A DNA stretch of 64,000 nt from Propionibacterium sp. (GTDB lineage: Bacteria > Actinomycetota > Actinomycetes > Propionibacteriales > Propionibacteriaceae), in the NCBI GenBank assembly GCA_012839035.1, contig DUOB01000023.1:1-64000 (forward strand), in the 5' to 3' direction. A program made the translations under genes and the position numbers. This document shows, piece after piece, positions 40,976 through 49,006 of the stretch; the stretch's first letter is position 1; every line of letters begins with the position of its first letter. The notes under the pieces are model-generated. The model worked only from the letters and a program-made list of their open reading frames with translations. It did no database searches and had not been told where the DNA came from.

Positions 40976-41722
40976 TTGACCGCCGAGAGCGCCCCGAACG
41001 AGCCGCGCGAGTCCGGGTCGTCCGGTGACGGACGGCCCTCGTGGGAGTCGATCCTGCGGCTGGCCGGTCTCATCGTTGTCCTGCCCGTGATGGTGTGGCT
41101 GGCGTTCAACGTGCGCCTGCCGAGCCTCGACATGCTGCGGGGACAGATCGAGGCGTTCGGTTGGTGGAGCTGGTTGGCGTTCGTCGGGGCGTACGCCGTC
41201 GTTGCCCTCACTCCGATCCCCGTGACCCTCATGGCCCTCACCGGTGGGGTGCTGTTCGGCATCATCGAGGGCAGCATCCTGTCCGTCCTCGGATCGATGC
41301 TGGGCAGCATGGGCGGCTATTGGATCGCCCGTGGGCTCGGCAGGGAGACCGTGCTGCGACTGCTCGGCTCGCGGCGCGCGACCATCGAGAATCGGCTGGG
41401 CTCCGCGGGCTTCGAAGGCGTCTTCATGCTGCGGGTGATGCCGGGCCTGCCGTATTGGCCGGTCAACTACGGCGCCGGCGCCCTCGGCGTACGCTCCCGG
41501 ATGTTCGCCACCGCCTCGGCGATCGCCTCAATCCCCGGGCAGGTCTCGCTGGTCGCGATCGGCGCGTTTGCCGCCCGACCCGGCCTCACCGCGGGCATCG
41601 TCGTCGTGGTCTCCTGGGCGATCGTCATCGCCCTCACCATCTGGGCGTGGCGCGCCTGGAAGGGCACGTCGAGCCGGCCGCTGCCCGGCGCCGGCTCCAT
41701 GTCCCCGCCGTCGGGCGACTGA
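40976..41722 (+). CDS. VTT-domain (TVP38/TMEM64, DedA-like) membrane protein, copy 1
   Basis: A 248-residue membrane protein with the VTT/SNARE-assoc core: VALTPIPVTLMALTGGVLFG, SMLGSMGGYWIARGLGRETV, FMLRVMPGLPYWPVNYGAGALG and SIPGQVSLVAIGAF. Related families act in lipid scrambling or membrane homeostasis; the exact role here is unknown. The start is TTG at 40976 with GAGGAG about 5 bases upstream. A close paralogue (roughly 70% identical by eye) lies at 48230. It is divergent from the IS-interrupted membrane gene. Confidence 0.88.
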   Translation: MTAESAPNEPRESGSSGDGRPSWESILRLAGLIVVLPVMVWLAFNVRLPSLDMLRGQIEAFGWWSWLAFVGAYAVVALTPIPVTLMALTGGVLFGIIEGSILSVLGSMLGSMGGYWIARGLGRETVLRLLGSRRATIENRLGSAGFEGVFMLRVMPGLPYWPVNYGAGALGVRSRMFATASAIASIPGQVSLVAIGAFAARPGLTAGIVVVVSWAIVIALTIWAWRAWKGTSSRPLPGAGSMSPPSGD

Positions 41723-41749
41723 CCCGGGGCCCCCCAATCCGCGAGCGCC

Positions 41750-42039
41750 TCAGTCCTGCCGATGGGCATGTTCGACGATCGCCCATTCGGTTCTCGAGAA
41801 GGCACTGTAGGCGAAGGGGAACACTCCGCGGTTCTCCTTCTCGACATGCTCGTCGAGGTCCGCCAACAGCGTGATGAGGTCCGCGACGGGCGGCAGGTCA
41901 CCGAACGCCGCCAGCCGCGCGTGCAGGTCGACGTGCTCGGCAGCGAGTTCTTGGGTGAGCCGAGCTCACCCAGCCGATCGTGCTGATCCATCAGCTCGCG
42001 AATGTAGGCGTTCTGGTCGCACCCGCAGTATTCGCACAC
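41750..42039 (-). pseudogene. Hemerythrin-like domain gene with a one-base frameshift
   Basis: Too short and too broken for the ORF track. From a GTG at 42039 the frame reads VCEYCGCDQNAYIRELMDQ then HDRLGELG. The +1 frame then continues LTQELAAEHVDLHARLAAFG, a central helix, DEHVEKENRGVFPFAY and ends VEHAHRQD at TGA 41750. Adding one base in GGCTCACC (about 41963-41970) restores a 96-residue protein with the HDRL, HVDLH and EHVEKEN ligands of hemerythrin-like proteins; a CEYCGC start is common in this group. It is either a real frameshift or a sequencing error. Confidence 0.75.
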
Positions 42040-42085
42040 CCATCTTTTGTAACACCCCGCGAGACACGCCTCCGGTCCGGGCGCC

Positions 42086-42825
42086 TCACCCCGAACGGCC
42101 GAGGTCGTCTCGCCGCCGCTCCAGATGAGCGCGCTCGGCGTCGTTGCGGCAGAGCGCGATCGCCTCGCCCAGCGCTGCCCTTCCCTGGTGCACCCGGCCG
42201 GCCCGCACCAACAGCTCGGCCCGCACTGCGGGCAGCCGGTGATTGCCCGGCAGCTCGATGTCCTCCAGCGCTGCGAGTCCGCGCTCCGGTCCGTACGCCT
42301 CGGCGACCTCGCCGTGGTGCCAGCGCCTCCGGTCCTGGTCGGCAAGCAGAACGAGCCGTCCATCCGCATCGACCCGGGCATCGCGGCGGGAGTGCTGCAG
42401 CAGTTCGAGCGCCAGCAGTGCGGTCAGGGTGGGGTCGTCCGGACGCAGGGCCAGCACCGTGCGGGTGAGCCGCACTGCCTCCCCTGCGAGTTCCGCGCGG
42501 AGCAGGTCCCGCCCACTGCCCGGTGCGTACCCTGCCGTGAACGCCAGATAGGCGACCTGCGCGACCGTCGCCAAACGGTCGCGCAGCACATCGGCACCCG
42601 GCACCGCGAACGGGATGCCCGCTGCGACGATCTTCTTCTTCGCCCGCGTGATGCGGGCGGCCATCGTGGGTTCGGGCACGAGGAAGAGACGCGCGATGTC
42701 CGGCGTACTCACGCCCAGAACCAACCGCAACGCCAACGCACTCGCCGCCTCGGGCGCAAGCGCCGGGTGGGCGCACATGAGCACCAGCCGCAGCAGATCG
42801 TCCTCCACCAAGTCACCGGGATCAG
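42086..42825 (-). pseudogene. Remnant of an ECF sigma factor with C-terminal DUF6596 region
   Basis: The frame from about LVEDDLLRLVLMCAHPALAPEA onward matches the sigma-4/DUF6596 half of ECF sigma factors (ALRLVLGVSTPDIARLFLVP, then RARKKKI-like AKKKIVAAGIPFAVP, and RVDADGRLVLLADQDRRRW). The sigma-2 half, normally about 90 residues, is absent; upstream lies the end of ligD. Between DRRRW and EVAEAYGPERGLAALEDI about 90 residues usual in the family are also missing. The frame is otherwise open. Without sigma-2 it cannot act as a normal sigma factor. Confidence 0.7.
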
Positions 42826-45237
42826 CTAGTCGTCCCCCTCGCCGGAATCCCTCTCGCGCACGACGTCCTCGGCGTGCCGGTCCGGTCGCCAGCCACGCCA
42901 CACGGGGTGGCGCAACCGGCCGGAGTCGGTCCACTCGCCGTACTCCACCTCCCCCACCAGCAACGGTTCGACCCAGCGGGCGCCCTTCGCATCCGGGCGG
43001 GGTACGCCGGTCAGCGGCGGTTGGTCGCGTTCGATCGATTCGAGGACCTTGCGCGCGTCGGTGAGCGCCTGTTCGGTGAAGCCGCTGCCGACCTTGCCGG
43101 CGTACGCCAGGCCCTCGCCGTCGTTGACCGCCACGATCAGCGACCCGATCCCGCGGGCCTGGCTCGTCTCGCTCGGGCTCCACCCGACGATGACGACCTC
43201 CTGCGTGCGGCGGTGTTTCACCTTGAGCCAGGTCTTGGCCCGGCGCCCGGGTTGATAGACGCTGGTCGGGCGCTTCGCGACCATGCCCTCCAAGCCCAGC
43301 TCGCGGCTCGTGTCGAGGGCCAGATCGGCGTCGTCGCCGAACGTCGTCGGCACGTGGATGTGCCTCCCGTCCTCCCCGAGGAGCTCTTCGAGGGCGGCGC
43401 GGCGTTCGGTGTACGGCTCCCGCACCAGCGAACGCCCGTCCAGGTGCAGCAGGTCGAACACCATGTAGTGCGCAGCCGAGCTCCCCGACCCATGCGTCTG
43501 CAGGAGCTCGAAACTGGAGCGCCCCTGGGCGTCGGTCGCCACGATCTCACCGTCGAGCACGACCGCGTGGTCGCCCACCAGCCGTCCGAGTTCCGCGAGC
43601 TCGGGATAGGCCGCGGTCAGGTCGATGCCCTTCCGGCTCCGGAACGATGCTGCACCGTCCGCGACCGAGGCGATGGCCCGGTACCCGTCCCACTTCACCT
43701 CGAAGTGCCAGTCCCCGTCGGTGACGTCCTTGACCTCCGCCGCGGTCGCCAACATGGGCTCGAGCACCGGGAGCTCGGCCAGCGCCTCGGGGTCCGCCGC
43801 CCCGGTTTCCGCGGGCGGCTCCGGGTGCTCTTCCTGCTTCCTTGACTCGTCCGCCTCCTCGGCGGCTGCCTCCATGAGATGGATCAGCCAGTTCTTCTCC
43901 TCCCCGCCCATGCGGGTGTGGATCAGTGCGAACGTGCGTGGCGTCCCGCCGAGTCCCCCGCCCGGCTGGCCGGTCAGAGTCGCGATGACCTCCTCGCCGT
44001 CGCGCCACTTCTCGAGTTCATAGGTGCCGGAGTCCCAGATCCGCACCTTGCCGCCGCCATATTCACCTTTGGGGATTTCGCCCTCGAAGGTCCCGTACTC
44101 CAACGGATGGTCCTCCGTCTGCACCGCCAGATGGTTCTTCTTCGGGTCGGTCGGCGGCCCCTTCGGGACGGCCCACGACACCAGCACCCCGTCGCGCTCG
44201 AGGCGGAAGTCATAGTGCAGCCGCCGCGCGTGGTGCTCCTGGATCACGAACGAGTTGCCCTCCCCCTCGACCGGCGCTGTGGCGGGGACAGGTTCGGGCG
44301 TACGCGCGGCATCGCGCATGGAGCGATAGGTCGTCAACCGGTCCGGGGTCGGGCCGAGCAACACAGCAAGGGGATCCCCCGCGTCCGCGAGTCGTTGGAC
44401 GACCTGGTCGAGCTCGAGGTTCGGCAGGTCGGGGCGGAGCTCGTCCCACGTCCGGGGCACGGCAACCGTCGGATGGAACCGTCCCCGCAGGGAGTAGGGC
44501 GCGATCGTGGTCTTGCTCGCACTGTTCTGGCTCCAGTCGAGGAGCACCTTGCCCTCGCGCAGATCCTTCTTCATGTTGCTCACGACCAGGTCCGGATGCA
44601 GCGCCTCCAGTTGGACCGCCAGCTCCCGGGCAACTCCGGAGACTTCCTGGGAGGACAGGGTGCCGTCGAGGCCTGCGTACAGATGCAACCCCTTGCTCCC
44701 GCTCGTCACCGGGACCGAGGTGAGCCCCATGCCGTCGAGGACTTCGCGGATGAGGTACGCCAACTCCACACACTCCGCCATCCCCGCCCCCGGGCCCGGA
44801 TCGAGATCGAGCACGAGCCGATCCGGATTCTGCGGGACGTCATCGGCATCGACCTTCCACTGGGGCACGTGAATCTCCAGCGACGCGAGCTGGGCGAGCC
44901 ACACGAGCGTCGCCGGTTCGTCGATCAGCGGATAGGTGTTGGCGTCGGATTTGTGGTCGATCGTGAAGGTACGCACCCACGGTGGCGTCGAGCGAGAGTC
45001 GAGGTTCTTGTTGAAGAACGCGTGCCCCGGCTCCGCCTCCGTGCCGACGCCGTCGACCCAGCGCTTGCGGGTCGCCGGGCGGCCCCGCGCGTGCGGGACG
45101 AACCATTCCGCGACGGCCGCGTAATAGGCGATCACGTCGCCTTTGGTGGTGCCGGTGGCGGGATACATGATCTTGTCGAGGTTCGTGACCTTGATCGTGC
45201 GTTCGCCGATCTGCACCGCGGCACCCTTGGCTGGCAT
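42826..45237 (-). CDS. ligD: Multidomain ATP-dependent DNA ligase LigD (Pol-PE-Lig)
   Basis: An 803-residue non-homologous end-joining protein. Domain order is polymerase/primase (about 1-280, with LVLDLDPGPGAG and SGSKGLHLYAG), 3'-phosphoesterase (about 310-450, with FVIQEHHARRLHYDFRLERDG and the HPLEYGTFEG segment) and ligase (about 490-790, with the adenylation motif EVKWDGYRA and MVAKRPTSVY). This is the mycobacterial order. The ATG at 45237 gives MPAKGAAVQIGERTIKVTN; the longer ORF is unlike the family. Its partner Ku is not in the window. Confidence 0.96.
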   Translation of the reverse strand: MPAKGAAVQIGERTIKVTNLDKIMYPATGTTKGDVIAYYAAVAEWFVPHARGRPATRKRWVDGVGTEAEPGHAFFNKNLDSRSTPPWVRTFTIDHKSDANTYPLIDEPATLVWLAQLASLEIHVPQWKVDADDVPQNPDRLVLDLDPGPGAGMAECVELAYLIREVLDGMGLTSVPVTSGSKGLHLYAGLDGTLSSQEVSGVARELAVQLEALHPDLVVSNMKKDLREGKVLLDWSQNSASKTTIAPYSLRGRFHPTVAVPRTWDELRPDLPNLELDQVVQRLADAGDPLAVLLGPTPDRLTTYRSMRDAARTPEPVPATAPVEGEGNSFVIQEHHARRLHYDFRLERDGVLVSWAVPKGPPTDPKKNHLAVQTEDHPLEYGTFEGEIPKGEYGGGKVRIWDSGTYELEKWRDGEEVIATLTGQPGGGLGGTPRTFALIHTRMGGEEKNWLIHLMEAAAEEADESRKQEEHPEPPAETGAADPEALAELPVLEPMLATAAEVKDVTDGDWHFEVKWDGYRAIASVADGAASFRSRKGIDLTAAYPELAELGRLVGDHAVVLDGEIVATDAQGRSSFELLQTHGSGSSAAHYMVFDLLHLDGRSLVREPYTERRAALEELLGEDGRHIHVPTTFGDDADLALDTSRELGLEGMVAKRPTSVYQPGRRAKTWLKVKHRRTQEVVIVGWSPSETSQARGIGSLIVAVNDGEGLAYAGKVGSGFTEQALTDARKVLESIERDQPPLTGVPRPDAKGARWVEPLLVGEVEYGEWTDSGRLRHPVWRGWRPDRHAEDVVRERDSGEGDD

Positions 45238-45292
45238 GCCCTCAGTTTGGCCTGCACCCACAAGGGCTGGCCACCGCACAGTCGAAATGGCG

Positions 45293-45374
45293 CCAAGATT
45301 GGCAGCCAGTCGCGTGGGGCGGCGGCATTGTGCCCAGTCAGCCAGGCTGGCCGCGAACCGGACGCCAATCTTGG
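45293..45374. repeat. Inverted repeat upstream of ligD
   Basis: CCAAGATTGGC at 45293-45303 and GCCAATCTTGG at 45364-45374 are exact reverse complements; the similarity extends weakly inward (CGCG at each side). The arms enclose 60 bases. The pair lies 55-137 bases upstream of the ligD start and after the stop of the Cys/His-tail gene, so it could be a two-site operator, a cruciform or a weak terminator. Confidence 0.55.
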
Positions 45375-45476
45375 TCCTGCCCGCCGAAGAGGCGGCCATT
45401 CAGGTCGAGATCCGGTGTCACGACCTGTGCCCAGCTGAACCGGAGGCCGGTCCACTGGTCGATGCGCCGGCTCCCC

Positions 45477-45884
45477 TCAATGGTGCGAGCTTCCCCCGCA
45501 ACCGCCACCGTGTCCTCGGCCGCCGCAGCAGCCGTGGCCATGCGCGTGATCGCGGTCGCGACCGCACCCGCAACGGTGCCGGGCGGGATGACCCGAGCCC
45601 TGACCCAGCCGGGTACCCTCACTCCTGTCCCGCCCGTCGCGCGGCATGCATCCCGCGAAGTCTCGGAGCTGCTCGGGTTCGATGCCGATCTCCTTGGCGA
45701 GCTGCCCCCAGCGAGCGCCGGCGCGGCGGGCCTCGAGTGCTGCCGCCCGCACGATGCGACGCCCTTGGGCGCCGGGCTCGAGCACGTTGTCATAGGCACC
45801 CCAGACTGTGCCCAATGCCTCGATCGCCTCGGCGACCGCTGCCGATGGGACCTGATGCCGACAACTCATGATTCCTCGCTTCAT
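45477..45884 (-). CDS. Small protein with HTH-like segment and Cys/His/Gly-rich tail
   Basis: A 135-residue protein of unknown family. Residues 10-75 are helical and include RAGARWGQLAKEIGIEPEQL, which looks like a helix-turn-helix. After about residue 95 comes a tail of repeated Cys, His and Gly (RCGCGRDRDHAHGHGCCGG and more), a likely metal-binding region. Third codon positions are GC-rich, supporting a real gene. The ATG at 45884 is used; ATG at 45869 follows GAGGA closely and is an alternative. It is divergent from a second small HTH/Cys-rich gene, 96 bases away. Confidence 0.65.
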   Translation of the reverse strand: MKRGIMSCRHQVPSAAVAEAIEALGTVWGAYDNVLEPGAQGRRIVRAAALEARRAGARWGQLAKEIGIEPEQLRDFAGCMPRDGRDRSEGTRLGQGSGHPARHRCGCGRDRDHAHGHGCCGGRGHGGGCGGSSHH

Positions 45885-45980
45885 GTGCAATTCTTGAGCT
45901 TCCCCGCCTGTTCGGCGGAGGTTCCGGCCATGGAGCCGGTGGTTGAATGGAGTGCGGACCACAGGAAGGAGCCCGCTGCG

Positions 45981-46289
45981 ATGACCACGCCCGATGCCCT
46001 CGTCACCGTCGGCCAGGCCGTCCGATCACTGCGGGAGGCGCACGCTCGACTCGATCAGGCCGTGGCGGAGGCTCGCGCCTCCGGAGCCACGTGGTCCCAG
46101 ATCGGAGACGCCACGGGGATGAGTCGCCAATCCGCACACGAGAGGTGGGGTCATCTCCCCCGTGCTGGGTGTCAGCGGCCGGGCTGCGGGTGCAGCGAGC
46201 ATCTGCCCAAGGACTGTCGATGTGGGCACGGCCCGGGTCGTGGTCGCCGTCGAAGGGCGAGGAGTACGCCGGACCTGCCCACGGACTAG
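45981..46289 (+). CDS. Small HTH protein with Cys-rich basic tail
   Basis: A 102-residue protein. Residues 1-60 form helices ending in ASGATWSQIGDATGMSRQSA, a clear helix-turn-helix of the sort found in small actinobacterial DNA-binding proteins. The C-terminal 40 residues carry CQRPGCGCSEHLPKDCRCGH, a Cys/His cluster, then an Arg-rich stretch. The start ATG has AGGAAGGAG 9 bases upstream, and this short frame is clearly better than the long ORFs in the track. With its divergent partner it may form a metal- or redox-responsive regulatory pair; this is inference. Confidence 0.72.
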   Translation: MTTPDALVTVGQAVRSLREAHARLDQAVAEARASGATWSQIGDATGMSRQSAHERWGHLPRAGCQRPGCGCSEHLPKDCRCGHGPGRGRRRRARSTPDLPTD

Positions 46290-46321
46290 TCTTTCCTCAG
46301 CTCACCGAGTGCTTGGTCGGG

Positions 46322-47038
46322 TCACTTCTTCTGGATGGATTCCTCCACTTGGCCCTCGGGGAGTTCCTTGAGGCAGAAGAACCAGTCCACGCACTCGACG
46401 CCCTCTTCAGCGCCTTCCATCCGCTCCTTGGCGGTGCCGCACGAGCCGGGCGTCGGAACAATGACGCGTTCGCCGGGACGCCAGTCAGCCGGGAGTGCGA
46501 CATCAAAGGCATCGGCAGTCTGCAGTCCCTTGACGACGCGCAGCAACTCATCGAAGTTGCGGCCGAGCGAAAGCGGATAATAGATGATCGTTCGGATCTT
46601 GGCATTCGGGTCGATGAAGAACACCGCACGCACGGCTTGGGTCTCCGCTTCGCCGGGCATGATCATCCCGTACTTGCTCGCGACATTCATCGACACGTCA
46701 TCAATAAGCGGGAATGTCACTTCCACGTTCTTCATGTCGCGGAACGTGATCTTCTCCTGAATGGTGCGCAGCCACGCGATGTGGCTGTAGAGCCCGTCCA
46801 CCGACAGCCCGACCAACTCGGTGTTGTACTTCTTGAACTCCTCCGCCATCGTGGCGAAGGTCATGAACTCACTGGTGCACACCGGGGTGAAATCTGCCGG
46901 GTGCGAAAACAGGATGACCCACTTGCCCGCATAGTCCTCCGGGAAGTTGATGTCTCCCTGGGTGGTCTTGGCCGTGAACGACGGCGCCACATCCCCAATC
47001 CGTGGCATAGCCATCGGAGTCACAGTCTCTTCTGTCAT
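46322..47038 (-). CDS. Peroxiredoxin (Prx6/1-Cys-like, with extra C-terminal cysteines)
   Basis: A 238-residue thiol peroxidase. The peroxidatic Cys lies in PADFTPVCTSE (PxxxTxxC), with the catalytic Arg region in DPNAKIRTIIYYPLSLGRN. The long C-terminal arm (about 165-238) is that of Prx6-type enzymes and carries three more cysteines (GSCGTAKERM, GVECVDWFFC), as in archaeal Prx6 proteins where they form disulfides with the peroxidatic Cys. GAGGAGG precedes the ATG. A perfect palindrome sits 33-54 bases upstream of the start, suggesting specific regulation. It converges with the small HTH gene. Confidence 0.93.
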   Translation of the reverse strand: MTEETVTPMAMPRIGDVAPSFTAKTTQGDINFPEDYAGKWVILFSHPADFTPVCTSEFMTFATMAEEFKKYNTELVGLSVDGLYSHIAWLRTIQEKITFRDMKNVEVTFPLIDDVSMNVASKYGMIMPGEAETQAVRAVFFIDPNAKIRTIIYYPLSLGRNFDELLRVVKGLQTADAFDVALPADWRPGERVIVPTPGSCGTAKERMEGAEEGVECVDWFFCLKELPEGQVEESIQKK

Positions 47039-47070
47039 GCAGCCCTCCTCGAAAGGGAAATCAAACCTCG

Positions 47071-47092
47071 TTTGTCAGGTTTTCCTGACAAA
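47071..47092. promoter_or_regulatory. Perfect 22-bp palindrome upstream of the peroxiredoxin gene
   Basis: TTTGTCAGG and CCTGACAAA are exact reverse complements separated by TTTT. The element starts 33 bases upstream of the peroxiredoxin ATG. On the minus strand its first arm contains TTGTCA, close to a -35 hexamer, so a bound repressor could block initiation. Regulator unknown. Confidence 0.7.
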
Positions 47093-47254
47093 CTCAGGCT
47101 AGCGCAAACCCGACAGGAATCCAGCGCTCAGGGGCCAGGACAGCCGGAACGTGATCAATCCCGCATCCGGCGCTCGTTCAGCGGCCGGGGTCCTCGACAA
47201 AACACGCTCTACCGCACAGGCACGGTCACAACGCTGAGGATTGAACCGGGGTCG

Positions 47255-48070
47255 CTAGCGTGCCATGACGTGGTCGGCGAAGCGCTCGATGGCCGCCCGG
47301 CCCTCACCGGGCCAGCCGCAATAGAGGTAGTCGATGCCATCGTCCATGTGCTGATCGACCGTCCGACGGATCGTGTCCGGATCGGGGTCGAGGCTGAGGG
47401 ACGTGACCCGCTTGATCGAGGACACGTCGCGACCCTCCTTGTCGCACAGTTCCTTCAGCAGGTCGAGACGCTGCTTCATCGGCTCGGGCTGGGCGTGCCA
47501 ATAGTCGGCGTACCGGGCCACCAGGGGCAGGGTGCGTTTCGGCCCCGCCCCACCGATCCAGATCGGGGGACGCGGGCGCTGCACGGGCGGCGGATACATC
47601 CGTGCGTCCTGCAGGCTCACCCGCTTGCCGTCATAGGAGACGGTCTCCCCCGTCATCAACCGGTTGAGAACCTCGAGCTGGTCCTCGAGCAGGTCGAAGC
47701 GCTTGCCGGTGGTGAGGAAATCGAAGCCGAGTTGGGTGTGCTCGGCTTCATACCACCCATTGCCGAGCCCGATCTCGAGCCGGCCATTGCTGGCGTGGTC
47801 GATCGTGTTGGCCTGGTGGGCGAAGAGGGACGGGTGGCGATAGGTGACGCCGGTGACCATCAGCCCGAGGCGTACCTTCGACGTCGCCGTCGCAAGGGCG
47901 GCGAGCGTCGTCATCCCCTCGAAGGCCTCGCCCGGGGGTTCGCCATACATGGCCACGAAGTGATCGAAGCCCCAGACGCCGGTGAAACCGAGGCTCTCCG
48001 CGAATCGAGCCCGATCGATCACCTCTGCGAAGGAGACACGTTGCTGGGCAATATCAAGTCCGAACTGCAT
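47255..48070 (-). CDS. LLM-class (probably F420-dependent) oxidoreductase
   Basis: A 271-residue luciferase-like monooxygenase family TIM barrel. It has the family features SLGFTGVWGFDHFV, VRLGLMVTGVTYRHPSLFAHQANTIDHASNGR, LGNGWYEAEH and PPIWIGGAGPKRTL. Actinobacterial members of this length usually use F420 rather than FMN. Substrate unknown. It is divergent from the second VTT gene. The 216 bases between it and the peroxiredoxin gene hold the palindrome described separately and nothing else I recognise. Confidence 0.9.
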   Translation of the reverse strand: MQFGLDIAQQRVSFAEVIDRARFAESLGFTGVWGFDHFVAMYGEPPGEAFEGMTTLAALATATSKVRLGLMVTGVTYRHPSLFAHQANTIDHASNGRLEIGLGNGWYEAEHTQLGFDFLTTGKRFDLLEDQLEVLNRLMTGETVSYDGKRVSLQDARMYPPPVQRPRPPIWIGGAGPKRTLPLVARYADYWHAQPEPMKQRLDLLKELCDKEGRDVSSIKRVTSLSLDPDPDTIRRTVDQHMDDGIDYLYCGWPGEGRAAIERFADHVMAR

Positions 48071-48229
48071 GGGTCAACGTTATCGACCGGGTTCCGACAC
48101 CGGGCGTCGGTTGTCGCCGATCCGGGCTTGGCCCCGAGGCTGGCTCCGGCGCCCTTGGTACGCACTGCCCCGGTCTGCTGCGCGGCATGGCGCTGGGGGC
48201 GTGCCAGCAAACTCGTTTAATCTTGAAGT

Positions 48230-48979
48230 ATGCCCGCCCCCTCCTTCGACTGCCCGCACGGTTCGCCCGTCAGCCGGTTCGTGGGGGACGCCTTCGACAA
48301 GTTCAATCCCAACTGGGAAACAATCCTGCGGGCCTTCGGCCTCGTGACGGCGGTCCTTGTCATGGCCTGGCTGGCCTTCAACTTCCGCCTCCCGGAGCTC
48401 GACGTGTTGCGGGATCGGATCGCAGCCTTCGGGTGGTGGAGCGGTGCGGTGTTCGTGGTCGTGTACGCGGCCGTGGCGCTCACTCCGATCCCCGTGACTC
48501 TGATGGCATTGACCGCCGGAGTCCTGTTCGGGACCGTGACCGGCAGCGTTCTCTCGGTGCTCGGATCGATGGTGGGCAGCTTCGGGGCGTACTGGATCGC
48601 ACGGGCCCTCGGCAAGGAGACGATCTTCCGCCTGCTCGGCCGCCACCGCGCATCGCTGGAGAAGCGCTTGGACTCCGCGGGCTTCGAGGCGATCTTCACG
48701 CTGCGCGTCCTTCCGGGCATCCCCTACTGGCCGGTGAACTATGCGGCCGGCGCGCTGGGAATCCCGTCCCGAGTGTTCGCGGTCGCGTCCGCCATCGCCT
48801 CCGTGCCCGGGCAGGTGTCCCTCGTGGCGATAGGCGCTTTCGTCGCGAACCCCACCATGATCCGGGGCAGCATCGTGATCCTGTCGTGGGCCATCACGAT
48901 CGCCCTGACGATCTGGGCCGCCCGCGCCTGGAAAGGAACGGCGAGCAGGCCGCTGCCCGGCTCCCGGAACGGAGCCTGA
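48230..48979 (+). CDS. VTT-domain (TVP38/TMEM64, DedA-like) membrane protein, copy 2
   Basis: A 249-residue paralogue of the protein at 40976, with the same core motifs (ALTPIPVTLMALTAGVLFG, GAYWIARALGKETI, TLRVLPGIPYWPVNYAAGALG, VPGQVSLVAIGAF) and about 70% identity by eye; the first 25 residues differ. No Shine-Dalgarno is visible, but TAATCT lies exactly 7 bases before the ATG, so the message may be leaderless. The role is probably in membrane lipid homeostasis, not proven by sequence. Confidence 0.88.
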   Translation: MPAPSFDCPHGSPVSRFVGDAFDKFNPNWETILRAFGLVTAVLVMAWLAFNFRLPELDVLRDRIAAFGWWSGAVFVVVYAAVALTPIPVTLMALTAGVLFGTVTGSVLSVLGSMVGSFGAYWIARALGKETIFRLLGRHRASLEKRLDSAGFEAIFTLRVLPGIPYWPVNYAAGALGIPSRVFAVASAIASVPGQVSLVAIGAFVANPTMIRGSIVILSWAITIALTIWAARAWKGTASRPLPGSRNGA

Positions 48980-49006
48980 CCCGCAGGCGCCCCCCTGCTG
49001 AGCAGA

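Noticed and set aside
42826-43183. Longer start for the sigma-factor remnant inside ligD
   Set aside because: The frame is Arg/Gly-rich shadow sequence without sigma-2 features and overlaps the ligase coding region.
47100-47250. Possible tRNA-like sequence (GATTGAACCGGGG)
   Set aside because: A T-arm-like string is present, but no matching acceptor, D-arm or anticodon arm can be drawn.
45947-48220. 757-aa plus-strand ORF
   Set aside because: It overlaps the peroxiredoxin and LLM genes on the other strand; only the shorter frame at 45981-46289 has a ribosome-binding site and a sensible protein.
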